Origin: Tropicimonas marinistellae
Lineage (GTDB): Bacteria; Pseudomonadota; Alphaproteobacteria; Rhodobacterales; Rhodobacteraceae
Length of the DNA stretch: 64,000 nt
Assembly (NCBI RefSeq): GCF_001509585.1
Contig: NZ_LNCI01000006.1
Coordinates: 62,001-126,000 of the forward strand
Direction of reading: 5' to 3'
The notes below the pieces were generated by a model. It was not told the origin of the DNA, ran no database searches, and saw only the letters and a list, made by a program, of their open reading frames with translations. Below, piece by piece: positions 45,630 through 54,665 of this stretch (positions are counted from its first letter, which is position 1; each line of letters starts with the position of its first letter). The translations under genes and the position numbers were made by a program.

Positions 45630-45932
45630 ATGTTCTACAATCCGTTCCTTGTTTCCGCGCGCAACTGGCAGAAGACGTCGCACGCCTATCAGCAGATGTG
45701 GATGGCCGCGAACGAGGTTATCTGGCATCGCATGGTGCAAATGATGACAGGTACCATGTCCGCCGGCGAAGCCTCCCGAATGGTGCTGGAAAAGCCCGCG
45801 GCATTCGCCCGCGCGGCTCAGCATGCCGGGGAAGTCGCGATCCGGGGCGGCGACGCAGCATCCGTCGCCCGCGCCGCAGTGAAGCCGCTTCGAATCAAGA
45901 CCCGCAGCAACGCCCGCCGATTGCGCGGCTGA
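45630..45932 (+). CDS. Small conserved Rhodobacterales protein (phasin/'antifreeze'-annotated type)
   Basis: A 100-residue basic protein: FNPFLVSARNWQK-type N-terminus, then an amphipathic helix with AANEVIWHRMVQMMTGTMSAGE, and a C-terminal LRIKTRSNARRLRG. It resembles, from memory, roseobacter proteins of about 100 residues that are annotated 'antifreeze' without good reason and look like phasin-like helical proteins. It is probably cytoplasmic. It is separated from its neighbours by 175 and 131 bp and is alone on its strand. No function can be read from the sequence. Confidence 0.7.
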   Translation: MFYNPFLVSARNWQKTSHAYQQMWMAANEVIWHRMVQMMTGTMSAGEASRMVLEKPAAFARAAQHAGEVAIRGGDAASVARAAVKPLRIKTRSNARRLRG

Positions 45933-46063
45933 TCCCTGTACGCGCGGCAGACGCAAGAACGTGATTGTAGCGCTGGCAACGAGCGACCCTTCAATAAATC
46001 AAACCAGCATGAACGAGCCTGCCGCGTGTTCGCGCGATGCGAGTTGCCCAGAACCTGTTCTGC

Positions 46064-47122
46064 TTAGCTGGTTGCCAGCGCTGCAAGATCAAGCTGGCGG
46101 TCAATTGCCGGATGAAACGTTTCCGACGGATCGAAGCCAATTCGCCGCCGCGACCGCAGAAGGAACATCTTTCCCCATCCCCGCCAGGTTCCGGCACTGG
46201 GCGCCGTGATGTCCTGCGGGAAGTTTGTTCGCCAACCGCAGGGGAGTTCCAACCCTGCCGCTTCGGCGTGTTCCAGCATCCAGACCAACGGCACATTCGC
46301 ACGCGGCCGTGCCTCATCGAAATCGCCTATCTGCCCGCCAATGTCGCCATGACTGCCAGGGAACCACCGCTGCTCGATGAGGCCGGGGTGTCCGTTCTGC
46401 GTCTCCCAGAGCTCGGGCGCGAAGATGAGGCGGGTTTCATCATGAGCAAGCGCATGGCACCCACGCTTAACATGGCGGCCGAGCGCGTGATTGTGGAAGG
46501 CATGAGCCTGTTCCGTGTAGCGCCATATCAAGGGCAATCGCAGGCCGAGCGCCTTCACCGTGTCCCACACGCCGATCATCTCGATAGGCACCTCCGTGTG
46601 GCAATAGGCGCGCGAGAAGGTTTCCGCCGCCTCTCCCTCCGGTGCGTACTCGTAGTGCCGCCATATCTGGCGGACATTGCGTACGGTGGCGTGCTGCGAT
46701 TTGAGCAGACCGAGCCGGTCGATCACCCCTCCCAAGGATCGCACGGCGAACGCGCCGCGCGAATACCCGAACAGGTAGATCCGGTCGCCCGGGCGGTAAC
46801 GCGATGCGAGGAACCCATAGGCCCGCCTGATCTTGCGATTGAGACCTCGACCGACCAGCACGTGATGGGTACTGACCCAATCCTGCCACTGAACGCCGGA
46901 TTCGTAGAAAAGGGACATCCCTGCTTTCGGGCCATCGGCCGACAACAGCTTGTACGTCAGACCGGCACTCGTCTCGCAGCCATGCTGGAGGCTCGACATG
47001 GTACCGTCGAGGACGATCACATGTGTGACCGGTCCACGCTTGCGGCTGGCCGGTCGAGACTGACGTTGCCGATTTTTCCGGCGCAGTCGCGACCAAGCGG
47101 CAAGATGCCTGCTCAGGCGCAT
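46064..47122 (-). CDS. DUF2235 domain protein (alpha/beta hydrolase-like, Tle1-related)
   Basis: A 352-residue protein. VTHVIVLDGTMSSLQ (about 32-46) opens the DUF2235 domain. The nucleophile elbow GYSRGAFAVRSL lies near 119-130. EMIGVWDTVKALG and WFPGSHGDIGGQ carry the acidic and histidine residues of the putative triad. DUF2235 is related to the Tle1 phospholipase effectors of type VI secretion, but no T6SS gene is near, so this may be an intracellular lipase or esterase. The N-terminus is very basic, with no signal peptide. The composition is less GC-rich than the neighbours. Confidence 0.84.
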   Translation of the reverse strand: MRLSRHLAAWSRLRRKNRQRQSRPASRKRGPVTHVIVLDGTMSSLQHGCETSAGLTYKLLSADGPKAGMSLFYESGVQWQDWVSTHHVLVGRGLNRKIRRAYGFLASRYRPGDRIYLFGYSRGAFAVRSLGGVIDRLGLLKSQHATVRNVRQIWRHYEYAPEGEAAETFSRAYCHTEVPIEMIGVWDTVKALGLRLPLIWRYTEQAHAFHNHALGRHVKRGCHALAHDETRLIFAPELWETQNGHPGLIEQRWFPGSHGDIGGQIGDFDEARPRANVPLVWMLEHAEAAGLELPCGWRTNFPQDITAPSAGTWRGWGKMFLLRSRRRIGFDPSETFHPAIDRQLDLAALATS

Positions 47123-47543
47123 TGTAGCCCTGCCGTATGTCCGCCCCGCGGGGTCAACGCCCCTTCCATCACACCAAACTCCTCACAAACCTAGCGTAAT
47201 CCTAACAAGGAATCTGGTCAGGCAAAGGGCGATGTTCCACCAATCGGTAACGAAACGCGACCAAACGTGTCTAAGGCGTGACCAGTATCCGCACAGGCCG
47301 AGAACTGTTGCTCGCGATGGAACACCGGGGTCCGCATAGGCTGTTGGCCCTGCCCCTGCGACTCGTGGGTGTCGGCCGAGTTGCTTGACATGCTTTTTAA
47401 GTATGTCACCCTCGCAGCAACGGGATTTCATTACCTACCGTAGTTGTTACTTTTTACCCTGCGCCAGAAATGATACCCCACGTACAACCCGCAGAGCACC
47501 ATCTTGCGGGAACTGATAACAATCGATTGGTGAGAGTAGACGC
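47123..47543. other. 421-bp divergent gap (DUF2235 / NUDIX) with a palindrome
   Basis: No gene is supported; the minus-strand ORF 47183-47431 has no recognisable similarity. AT-richer than average. It contains the inverted repeat at 47386-47408 and must carry promoters for both flanking genes. Confidence 0.5.
47386..47408. promoter_or_regulatory. Palindrome, possible operator upstream of the NUDIX gene
   Basis: TGACATGCTT (47386-47395), centre TTT, AAGTATGTCA (47399-47408). Nine of ten arm positions pair. It lies 135 bases before the NUDIX start. The size and symmetry suit a dimeric transcription factor; no known consensus is claimed. Confidence 0.4.
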
Positions 47544-48020
47544 GTGAGCCTATACGGGACGACAAAGGTACCCCTTTCCTTGAAGGGGGATCATGGGAAG
47601 GGTGTACGCACGCAGTTTGGCGCCCTGTGCTACCGTACCGTGCGGGGAAAAACGCAGGTGCTCCTGATCACGTCGCGCACCAGCCGCCGATGGATCATTC
47701 CCAAGGGTTGGCCAATCAAGCGCATGGCGCCATCCGAAACCGCGGCTGTAGAGGCCTGGGAAGAGGCTGGTGTACGCGGCAAGGTACAGGACATCTGCGT
47801 TGGCCTTTACAGCTACACCAAATACGGAGAAGGCGGGGACAGCGATGTTCCCTGTGTGGTCACGGTTTTTCCGATGAGGGTCAAATCGTTGTCCAAGGAC
47901 TATCCCGAACACAAGGAACGCAAGAGAAAGTGGTTTTCCCCCAAGGAAGCTGCGCGCAAGGTTGCCGAACCTGAACTGAGGCGGATTCTGAAGGAATTCG
48001 ATCCGCGCCAACTCTCCTAG
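47544..48020 (+). CDS. NUDIX hydrolase (DIPP-like)
   Basis: A 158-residue protein. The Nudix box lies at about 53-75 (GWPIKRMAPSETAAVEAWEE then AGV), matching GX5EX7REUXEEXGU except that the REU arginine position reads as A-W. RRWIIPKGWP precedes it, as in diphosphoinositol polyphosphate or nucleoside diphosphate hydrolases of alphaproteobacteria. The glutamates for metal binding are present. GTG 47544 is the start. Substrate not determined. It is followed after 75 bp by the DUF1178 gene. Confidence 0.9.
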   Translation: MSLYGTTKVPLSLKGDHGKGVRTQFGALCYRTVRGKTQVLLITSRTSRRWIIPKGWPIKRMAPSETAAVEAWEEAGVRGKVQDICVGLYSYTKYGEGGDSDVPCVVTVFPMRVKSLSKDYPEHKERKRKWFSPKEAARKVAEPELRRILKEFDPRQLS

Positions 48021-48095
48021 AAGCCGCGTTCTGCCGGACAGCAACCGGACGGGCCCTCTACCAATCGGTCAGGGGACGGGCTACATGTTTCTCCG

Positions 48096-48545
48096 ATGAT
48101 AAAGTACAGCCTCATATGTGCCGAGAACCACCGTTTCGACAGCTGGTTCGCCTCGGCAGATGCGTTCGAGACCCTGAAGAACGCGGGTATGGTGGGCTGC
48201 GCGGTTTGCGGATCGACCAAGGTGGAAAAGGCGATCATGGCGCCGAGCGTGCGTACCCACGAGTCGCGCTCGGAGCAGGAACCGGCGGCGCCGGAACCGG
48301 AACGCCCACTTTCGGCACCGGCTTCTCCGGCTGAACAGGCACTCAAGGAACTGCGGCGCAAGATCGAAGCCAACAGCGACTACGTGGGAACGGAATTCGC
48401 ACGCGAAGCCCGCGCCATTCACGAAGGTGAATCTCCGCGACGCTCCATTCACGGAGAGGCAAACGCCAAGGATGCCAAGCAATTGATCGAGGATGGTATT
48501 CCTGTGGTTCCCCTCCCCTTCGCAGCTCGGCGGAAGGAAAACTAG
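48096..48545 (+). CDS. DUF1178 family protein
   Basis: A 149-residue protein beginning MIKYSLICAENHRFDSWFAS, the DUF1178 signature. An N-terminal zinc-finger-like C-x2-C (GCAVCGSTKV) is paired with the upstream C-x2-(N)H. The middle is acidic and proline-rich (about 55-80), then comes the conserved EFAREARAIHEGESPRRSIHGEA. The family is widespread in alphaproteobacteria with no known function. It converges on the EamA transporter gene (14-bp gap). Confidence 0.9.
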   Translation: MIKYSLICAENHRFDSWFASADAFETLKNAGMVGCAVCGSTKVEKAIMAPSVRTHESRSEQEPAAPEPERPLSAPASPAEQALKELRRKIEANSDYVGTEFAREARAIHEGESPRRSIHGEANAKDAKQLIEDGIPVVPLPFAARRKEN

Positions 48546-48559
48546 CCGAACCGCCCGCG

Positions 48560-49468
48560 CTAGCCGCCGGTAACTGTCGGCGTCGGCTGTGCCGCCCGCA
48601 AACGCGCCTCTCGCCAGGCGATGAATGAAACCGCGGCCATGATCATCCCGCCGCCAATGACGACCCAGCCGTCCACTGGCTCGGCGAAGAAGACGACGCC
48701 GAGCAGGCTTGCCCAGACAAGTTGCAGAAACGCGACGGGCTGGCTCACCGCCATTGGTGCTGCCTGGAAAGCCAGGGTCATGGCGTAGTGGCCGCCCGTC
48801 GCGAAGGCCGCGACGACGAAGAGCCAACCGAGGTCTGCCCAACTGGGAGTGACCCAGACCGCAGCCGCGAACGGGGCCAATGCAATCGTCACCATTCCGG
48901 ACAACATCGCGACCACGACCTGCGGACCCAACTCCCCGGCCATGCGTTTGGCTATCAGATAGGACGCGGCAAAGCCGAGGGCGGTGAAAACCATGGCTAT
49001 GTGTCCGGAGTCGAGCGCGCGCATTCCGGGACGGAGGATTACCAGTGCGCCGGCGAAGGCCACGCCTATCGCGACAAGACGCCGGGCCGCCAGCGGCTCC
49101 CCGAGGAAAACCGCCGCGCCCAAGGTTATGTAGATCGGGTTCAGGTAGTTCATCGCCGTCACTTCGGCCAGCGTGATCCGGGTCATCGCATAGAACCAGC
49201 ACAGCACCCCGATGGTTTGAAAGGCCCCGCGGATCGCGAACATTCCCCAGGCGCGACGCGAAACGTGGGCGCGGCGCAAAGCCGGGATCATCGGAACGAT
49301 GAAAACAAGGCCAAGCAGATAACGCAGGAAGGCGGCTTCCGCGGCCGGTACGCGCGGGCCGAGGTACTTCACCGTCGCCTGGACGCCGACGAAACACAGG
49401 CCTGTGACCATCATCCAGAGGACGCCCGCAAGTGGGCGCTGATCGTTGACGGGAACCGCGTGAGACAT
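48560..49468 (-). CDS. DMT superfamily transporter (EamA)
   Basis: A 302-residue protein with ten predicted TMs arranged as two EamA domains, for example CFVGVQATVKYLG and MTRITLAEVTAMNYLNPIYITLGAAVF in the first half, and APMAVSQPVAFLQLVWASLLGVVFF in the second. It is a metabolite exporter of the RhaT/EamA class. The substrate cannot be read from the sequence. It is 64 bp downstream of the LysE gene on the same strand, so the two may be co-expressed. Confidence 0.92.
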   Translation of the reverse strand: MSHAVPVNDQRPLAGVLWMMVTGLCFVGVQATVKYLGPRVPAAEAAFLRYLLGLVFIVPMIPALRRAHVSRRAWGMFAIRGAFQTIGVLCWFYAMTRITLAEVTAMNYLNPIYITLGAAVFLGEPLAARRLVAIGVAFAGALVILRPGMRALDSGHIAMVFTALGFAASYLIAKRMAGELGPQVVVAMLSGMVTIALAPFAAAVWVTPSWADLGWLFVVAAFATGGHYAMTLAFQAAPMAVSQPVAFLQLVWASLLGVVFFAEPVDGWVVIGGGMIMAAVSFIAWREARLRAAQPTPTVTGG

Positions 49469-49532
49469 GGGCAGGAAAAGACCCGATTACAAACGCTATC
49501 TCAAGCGCGATTTGGCGCTCCGGCCAGCACGC

Positions 49533-50135
49533 TCAGGCGAAGACCAGCCCGTATGCGATCGACCACATCACGATGCCGATGAGCGCTTCCAGAATCCGCC
49601 AACTCAGCGGTCGCGCAAAGAGTGGCTGCAGCAGGCGCGCGCCGTATCCAAGAGAGAAGAAGAAGACGAATGATGCCGCGATTCCGCCGATGGCGAAGGC
49701 CCACCGCGCCTCCGGAAAACCGGTCGACACAGATCCGATCAGGCCGATGGTATCGAGATAGACATGCGGGTTCAGCCAGGTTAGCGCAACGCAAGTCAGT
49801 ACCGCGCTTCGTAGCCCACCCACCCCGTTGCTGCCGGCTTCCAGCGCCTCACCACCGCGCCAGGCGTTTCGAAAGCTCATGGCGCCATAGACGACGAGGA
49901 ACGCTGCCCCACCCCACCGCAGAACGGGCACGACGTTCGGCATGACACGCTCCAACGTCGCAAAGGCAAAGACTCCGGCCGTAATCAGCACGGCGTCGGA
50001 CAGCGCGCAGATCAATACGACGGGGAAAACATGCTCCCGCTTCAATCCCTGTCGGAGAACAAAAGCGTTTTGCGCACCAATCGCAACGATCAGGCTGAGC
50101 GACAGGCCAAAGCCGTTAAGGAAAGCGTCTGTCAC
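49533..50135 (-). CDS. LysE/ArgO family amino-acid exporter
   Basis: A 200-residue protein with six TMs. GFGLSLSLIVAIGAQNAFVLRQGLKREH at its start (shown in part) is the LysE/ArgO signature, and TWLNPHVYLDTIGLIG carries the second conserved motif (NPxxYLD). It exports basic amino acids such as lysine or arginine. The start is GTG 50135; the frame is open to 50285, but the extra residues are not membrane-like. The LysG/ArgP-type regulator that is often divergent is absent here. Confidence 0.92.
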   Translation of the reverse strand: MTDAFLNGFGLSLSLIVAIGAQNAFVLRQGLKREHVFPVVLICALSDAVLITAGVFAFATLERVMPNVVPVLRWGGAAFLVVYGAMSFRNAWRGGEALEAGSNGVGGLRSAVLTCVALTWLNPHVYLDTIGLIGSVSTGFPEARWAFAIGGIAASFVFFFSLGYGARLLQPLFARPLSWRILEALIGIVMWSIAYGLVFA

Positions 50136-50618
50136 CACGTTACGTGTCTCCCAAAACCTCCTAGCCACTACCGCGTCGAGGCGAAGAAGACAAAATATTG
50201 TTTCTACTTCATGATTAGTAGTTCTAACGCCGGACGTTTCCCAACCAACTGGTCTCGCAACGGCCGCTCGAACGGGGTCTTTCAACCGTCCTTCAGGCGC
50301 GGATCAATGTCACGATTTCAACCGATTCGCCGCGGCCTCCCCGATCGAAACGTCGAATTCACGTCGCGGTCGGGCTGGCTGTGTCACCGACTGCACAGGG
50401 CAGATGTGTTGCAGTGGCGCACCATTTCCCGCCCGCCAACAGGCGACGGCAAGCGGCACGTGCTTGGCACGCACCAGTCGGCAGGAGATCTCCAACGGGC
50501 TCGTTAGCCAGCTCCGTGCGAACCGCATTCTACGCCCACCCAAGGCATGCCACTTCGCCCTTCCCGCCAACAGCCCACGGGGCTAGGCTGCGCTCGACAC
50601 GTCCAGGGAGGCCTCAAG
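50136..50618. other. 483-bp divergent intergenic region (LysE / SDR)
   Basis: No protein-coding feature is supported. The part next to lysE is AT-rich (around 50190-50225) and probably carries its promoter. The part next to the SDR is GC-rich and open in several frames without similarity. No palindrome long enough to call was found. Confidence 0.5.
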
Positions 50619-51458
50619 ATGGTCGACAACGTTCTGAACTCCAACTCCGTCGCGGTCGTGACCGGGGGCGCTGCAGGTATCGGACTGGCTATCGCGAAGA
50701 CGTTTGCCGCGCTCGGCATGGCAGTCGTCGTCGTGGACAACCGCCCCGAGCCGTTGAAGTCGGCCGAAGAGGCCCTCCGCTCAGCAGGCGCACGGGACGT
50801 GATGGCGCGCGTCGCGGATGTATCCGATCCGGTGGCCCTGCAATCGCTCGAAGAGACGGTCGCCGAGCGGTTCGGAGGGACAGACATTCTGGTGAACAAC
50901 GCCGGCATTCAACCCGGCAGCACCATGTTCGGCACAACCGAAACCTGGCGGGCGGTTCTCGAGACAAACCTATGGGGCGTGATCAATGGCGCGCGAGCCT
51001 TTGCGCCGCGAATGATCGAACGGGGACGACCGGGAATGATCGTCAACACTGGCTCGAAACAGGGCATCACCACACCTCCGGGCGATCCGGCTTACAACGT
51101 GGCGAAAGCGGCAGTGAAGGCCTACACAGAAGCGCTGGCACATGAGTTGCGCAACACCGAAGGCGCACAGATTTCGGCACACCTCCTGATCCCTGGTTTT
51201 GTCTTCACGGAGTTGACGGCAGGCGGGCGTACCGAAAAACCTGCCGGGGCATGGACCCCTGAGCAGACCGCAGAATTCACGATGCAAAAACTCGCGGCTC
51301 GCGATTTTTACATCCTTTGCCCCGACAATGAGGTGTCGCGGGAACTGGACGAAAAGCGGATGGCCTGGGCGATTGGTGACATCATCGAAAACCGCCCGCC
51401 GCTCTCTCGTTGGCACCCGGAATACGCCGACGCCTTCGCTGTCTATCTGAAGGGCTGA
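50619..51458 (+). CDS. Short-chain dehydrogenase/reductase
   Basis: A 279-residue classical SDR. The cofactor motif is VVTGGAAGIGLAIAKTF (TGxxxGIG), followed by ILVNNAGIQPG and the catalytic YNVAKAA (Tyr-x3-Lys), with Ser in NTGSKQG. Insertions in the C-terminal part (ILCPDNEVSRELDEKRM) are typical of the longer SDRs. I chose ATG 50619 (MVDNVLNSN). It converges on the sqd operon (48-bp gap) and is not evidently linked with it. Substrate unknown. Confidence 0.9.
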   Translation: MVDNVLNSNSVAVVTGGAAGIGLAIAKTFAALGMAVVVVDNRPEPLKSAEEALRSAGARDVMARVADVSDPVALQSLEETVAERFGGTDILVNNAGIQPGSTMFGTTETWRAVLETNLWGVINGARAFAPRMIERGRPGMIVNTGSKQGITTPPGDPAYNVAKAAVKAYTEALAHELRNTEGAQISAHLLIPGFVFTELTAGGRTEKPAGAWTPEQTAEFTMQKLAARDFYILCPDNEVSRELDEKRMAWAIGDIIENRPPLSRWHPEYADAFAVYLKG

Positions 51459-51506
51459 CCGGGCTGCCCCCATCACCTCCGCCGACTGGCGTTACGGGCG
51501 AGCGCG

Positions 51507-52385
51507 TCAGCCGAGCAAGGCCGGAACACTCGCTCGCAACAGCGCCATGCCACCGGGACGCCATCCGAGCGTTTCGAGGCGGCGGGTGTCCATCGCGCTG
51601 ACACCGAGCGGATCCCCGCGCGGCGGCAGTGCATTGCCGGTTCCGGTATGGCGGGCGACCTCGGACAAAAGATCGTGTCGGTCAAGGATCAGATCGGACA
51701 CGTTGAATATCCCGTGCGTCAGCACGCCGGGCGTAGCTGTGAGCAACAAACGCACGGCCGCCGCAAGATCCGCACCATGCACTTCGGTTGCCACCCTCGG
51801 CGCAACCGCTGCACCGGACTGGAAATCCGCGAACAGCCCTTGCCACTTGTGCGCCTGCCCCGATCCCGCCGGGCCGTAAACGCCCGTCGCGCGTAAGCTG
51901 GCGGTGTCGAAGCCCGGACCGGCCATCGCGGCAAGCGCCCGCTCGGCCTTCAGTTTCACGTCGCCATAGAGCGTGTCCGGACGTGGCTCTATCTCCTCCC
52001 GCAGCAATGTGCCAGGCGGATAGGCGCCGTAGACGGCACGCGACGACAGGAACAGGACGCGCTTCACCCCTGCAACCCGCGCCGCCTCGAATAGCCGTAA
52101 AGATCCGTCCAGATTTGCCCGAATGAACCCGTCGGCATCGTTCCCTTCGCCGCCACGGTACCGCCCCGGCTCGTGGAGAAAGGCCATATGAACGAGCGCA
52201 TCCACCTCCGAAAGATCCGGCGCGTCGGCGGAGAGGTCGTACGGGCGAAACGCAACCGGACGACGAAAGAAGCCGGACGCAGGCGCGCGGCGGCCGAATA
52301 CGGTCACCCGATCCCCGGCCGTCAGTGCCTCCTCGACGACAAACCGGCCCACGAGCCCCGTGCCACCGGTGACGGCAAGTCTCAC
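51507..52385 (-). CDS. sqdC: SqdC-like NAD-dependent epimerase/reductase, sulfolipid operon
   Basis: A 292-residue extended SDR: TGGTGLVGRFVVEEAL loop, SSRAVYGAYP, and the catalytic pair in LYGDVKLKAE (Y-x3-K). In Rhodobacter sphaeroides sqdC is the third gene of sqdB-sqdD-sqdC. Its loss leads to accumulation of sulfoquinovosyl-1-O-dihydroxyacetone, so it supports correct transfer of the sulfo-sugar to diacylglycerol. Identity rests on operon position and fold. It overlaps the sqdD stop by 4 nt (ATGA). Confidence 0.78.
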   Translation of the reverse strand: MRLAVTGGTGLVGRFVVEEALTAGDRVTVFGRRAPASGFFRRPVAFRPYDLSADAPDLSEVDALVHMAFLHEPGRYRGGEGNDADGFIRANLDGSLRLFEAARVAGVKRVLFLSSRAVYGAYPPGTLLREEIEPRPDTLYGDVKLKAERALAAMAGPGFDTASLRATGVYGPAGSGQAHKWQGLFADFQSGAAVAPRVATEVHGADLAAAVRLLLTATPGVLTHGIFNVSDLILDRHDLLSEVARHTGTGNALPPRGDPLGVSAMDTRRLETLGWRPGGMALLRASVPALLG

Positions 52386-53227
52386 GGCTGAGGTCCCGGC
52401 AGTGACGAGATATCCGGTATGGGTCCGTCACCTGCAAAGGCTTCCCACAGCGCAATCAGCGGCGCGAGTTGCTCGGCTTTCGGATGCGAGTCTTGCCAGG
52501 GTTTTTCATACTGGTAGTGCAGGATGTGGATCGACGGCCAGTTCCACAGCTCCGGCATGTTGAACCATACGTACTGCAGCATATTGTCGAAAACGGGCAG
52601 GCCATGCCAATCGGGAAAGTAATGCTGCAGGAAGGTCTGGTCCGTCCGGCGCCAGAAAGCGCCGGGCGTGTCGAGTTCGACCAGCATGGATTCAAAGGTC
52701 ATCACATTCGGGCGCGCGGTAAAGACACCTGAGTTCAGACGATGAAAATCCGCGAGGCTCTCGTAGACATTCGGCGCGGAGGAAAACTCCGGATACTCGA
52801 AGAGCCGCTCGCAATTCTTGAGCATCAGCGCATCGGCATCGATGAAAACGACCGACTCGTACTCGGTGAGCTGCCACAACCGCAGCTTGGTGAAATTGTC
52901 GAGCGGCGTGTGAAACGTCGGTTTTTCGCCCTTGGTGAAGGGTGCGATCCCATGGATACGGTCCCGGGCGTGTGCCTCGTTGAACGCGTCCGAGGTGGGC
53001 AACAGATCCACGCGCACCAGCCGGGCGTCGAATGGCGCGAGTAGAGGTTCCAGTTCCGCCCGCGGAACACCGCCGGTGTGCAGCACCACGCAATCGGCAT
53101 CGGTGCCGGTATGCCGGATCGAGCGCAGCAGCGCCTTTGCTCCGAGCGCGTAGTCCGCGTTTGTGACGAGAGTCACGAAGGCGTGCTGGCTCTTCGCGGG
53201 CCGGTTCGCCTGCAATCCGTGGGTCAT
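52382..53227 (-). CDS. sqdD: Glycosyltransferase family 8, SqdD-like
   Basis: A 281-residue glycogenin-like transferase: VTLVTNADYALGAKALLRSI at the start, the DxD metal site in VFIDADALMLKN (DAD), then FSSAPNVYES and NWPSIHILHYQYEKPW. SqdD of R. sphaeroides is a GT8 protein thought to transfer sulfoquinovose from UDP-sulfoquinovose. The start is 6 bp after the sqdB stop and the end overlaps sqdC, so the three genes form one operon. Confidence 0.88.
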   Translation of the reverse strand: MTHGLQANRPAKSQHAFVTLVTNADYALGAKALLRSIRHTGTDADCVVLHTGGVPRAELEPLLAPFDARLVRVDLLPTSDAFNEAHARDRIHGIAPFTKGEKPTFHTPLDNFTKLRLWQLTEYESVVFIDADALMLKNCERLFEYPEFSSAPNVYESLADFHRLNSGVFTARPNVMTFESMLVELDTPGAFWRRTDQTFLQHYFPDWHGLPVFDNMLQYVWFNMPELWNWPSIHILHYQYEKPWQDSHPKAEQLAPLIALWEAFAGDGPIPDISSLPGPQP

Positions 53228-53233
53228 GGCCGA

Positions 53234-54451
53234 TCAGGAGACGGATTTCAGATGCACGGCCTCGGGATCGTGAACGACCCGCTTGGCAATATCCTTGGTC
53301 CAGGCGGAAACACAGGGCACATGCTTGCGGTCGACCCGGTGGGCATATTTCTCGGCAATATGCACGATCTCGTCCAGAAGGCCGGTTTCCAGCTTGATTG
53401 GATCGAGGCCGAGCGCGAGGAAGTTGTCGTTCTTCACCACCAATTCGTTCTCGGCGGCCTCCTTGCGGGGGTTCGGCAGGAAGGCGATCTCCGCGCCGGC
53501 CATCTTTGCAACCATCTCAGCAAGGTCGCGCACCCGGTGGGTTTCGGTCATCTGGTTGAAGATTTTAACCCGGTCGCCGGCCTCCGGCGCATCCCCCAGG
53601 GCCAGTTCGATGCAGCGCACCGTGTCCTGGATATGGATGAAAGCGCGGGTCTGTCCGCCCGTGCCGTGCACGGTCAGCGGATATTTGATCGCCGCCTGGA
53701 TCAGGAAGCGGTTCAGCACGGTGCCGTAGTCACCATCATAGTCGAACCGGTTGATGAGTTGCTCGTGCCGGCTCGTCTGGTCGGTGTTCGTGCCCCAAAC
53801 GATACCCTGGTGAAGATCGGTGATCCTTAGCCCGTCATTCTGTGCATAGAACTGGAACAGGATCTGATCGAGCGACTTGGTCATGTGATAGACCGAGCCG
53901 GGTTTGGTCGGATAGAGGATCTCCATCCCCTTTGCACCCTTCGGCGTGTCGATTGAGACGTCCAGATACCCCTCGGGGATCGGCGCGCCGATGGTGGAAT
54001 AGCCGTAAACGCCCATGGTGCCCAGGTGGACGAGATGCGCGTCGATCTCGGTTTCCACCATCGCGGTCAGCAGGTTGTGGGTCGCGCTTACGTTGTTGTC
54101 GACTGTATAGACCTTGTGACGGTCGGACTTCATCGAATACGGCGCGGCGCGTTGTTCGGCGAAATGGATGATCGCATCGGGTTTCATCTCTTCCAGCCAC
54201 AGGCGCAAGCGCTGGTATTCCTTCGCCAGATCGAGAAGGTGGAACTCGATCTCGTTGCCGGATACCTGTTTCCAGATCCGGCAGCGCTCCTGGATGGAAT
54301 CCATCGGGGTCAGAGATTGCACCCCCAGCTCGGTATCGATCCAGCGGCGCGAAAGATTGTCGACGATGTGAACCTCGTGGCCAAGGTTGGACAGGTGCAA
54401 CGATGTCGGCCAGCCGCAGAATCCGTCACCTCCAAGTACCGCAATACGCAT
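53234..54451 (-). CDS. sqdB: UDP-sulfoquinovose synthase
   Basis: A 405-residue extended SDR that makes UDP-sulfoquinovose from UDP-glucose and sulfite, the head-group donor for sulfolipid. The N-terminal VLGGDGFCGWPTSLHL (GxxGxxG) binds NAD. Residues T145 (LGTMGVYG), Y188 and K192 (YHMTK) are the catalytic set of SQD1/SqdB. MDSIQERCRIWKQVSG, HFAEQRAAPYSMKSD and FNQMTETHRV are also strongly conserved. First gene of the operon. SqdA (acyltransferase-like) is not in the window. Confidence 0.96.
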   Translation of the reverse strand: MRIAVLGGDGFCGWPTSLHLSNLGHEVHIVDNLSRRWIDTELGVQSLTPMDSIQERCRIWKQVSGNEIEFHLLDLAKEYQRLRLWLEEMKPDAIIHFAEQRAAPYSMKSDRHKVYTVDNNVSATHNLLTAMVETEIDAHLVHLGTMGVYGYSTIGAPIPEGYLDVSIDTPKGAKGMEILYPTKPGSVYHMTKSLDQILFQFYAQNDGLRITDLHQGIVWGTNTDQTSRHEQLINRFDYDGDYGTVLNRFLIQAAIKYPLTVHGTGGQTRAFIHIQDTVRCIELALGDAPEAGDRVKIFNQMTETHRVRDLAEMVAKMAGAEIAFLPNPRKEAAENELVVKNDNFLALGLDPIKLETGLLDEIVHIAEKYAHRVDRKHVPCVSAWTKDIAKRVVHDPEAVHLKSVS

Positions 54452-54665
54452 CGTAATCTCCTCTCCGGCCGCGTGCCGTTTTGTATGTCCCGCCGTTAGC
54501 GCGCTCGCTTAAACCTGCATGGCAGGGATGTCGAATGAAACAAATGCGACAGATTCGGTTGGAATGCCGCGCGGCGGAATGGTGCCGCATTCGCCCTTTG
54601 TTCGCCTCCCGTTTCGGAAATCGGGACGCTAGGATGCACCGTACCATCGCAGGAAGGATCAACGA

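Noticed and set aside
47183-47431. 82-codon minus-strand ORF between the DUF2235 and NUDIX genes
   Set aside because: No recognisable motif; the region contains the palindrome and looks regulatory.
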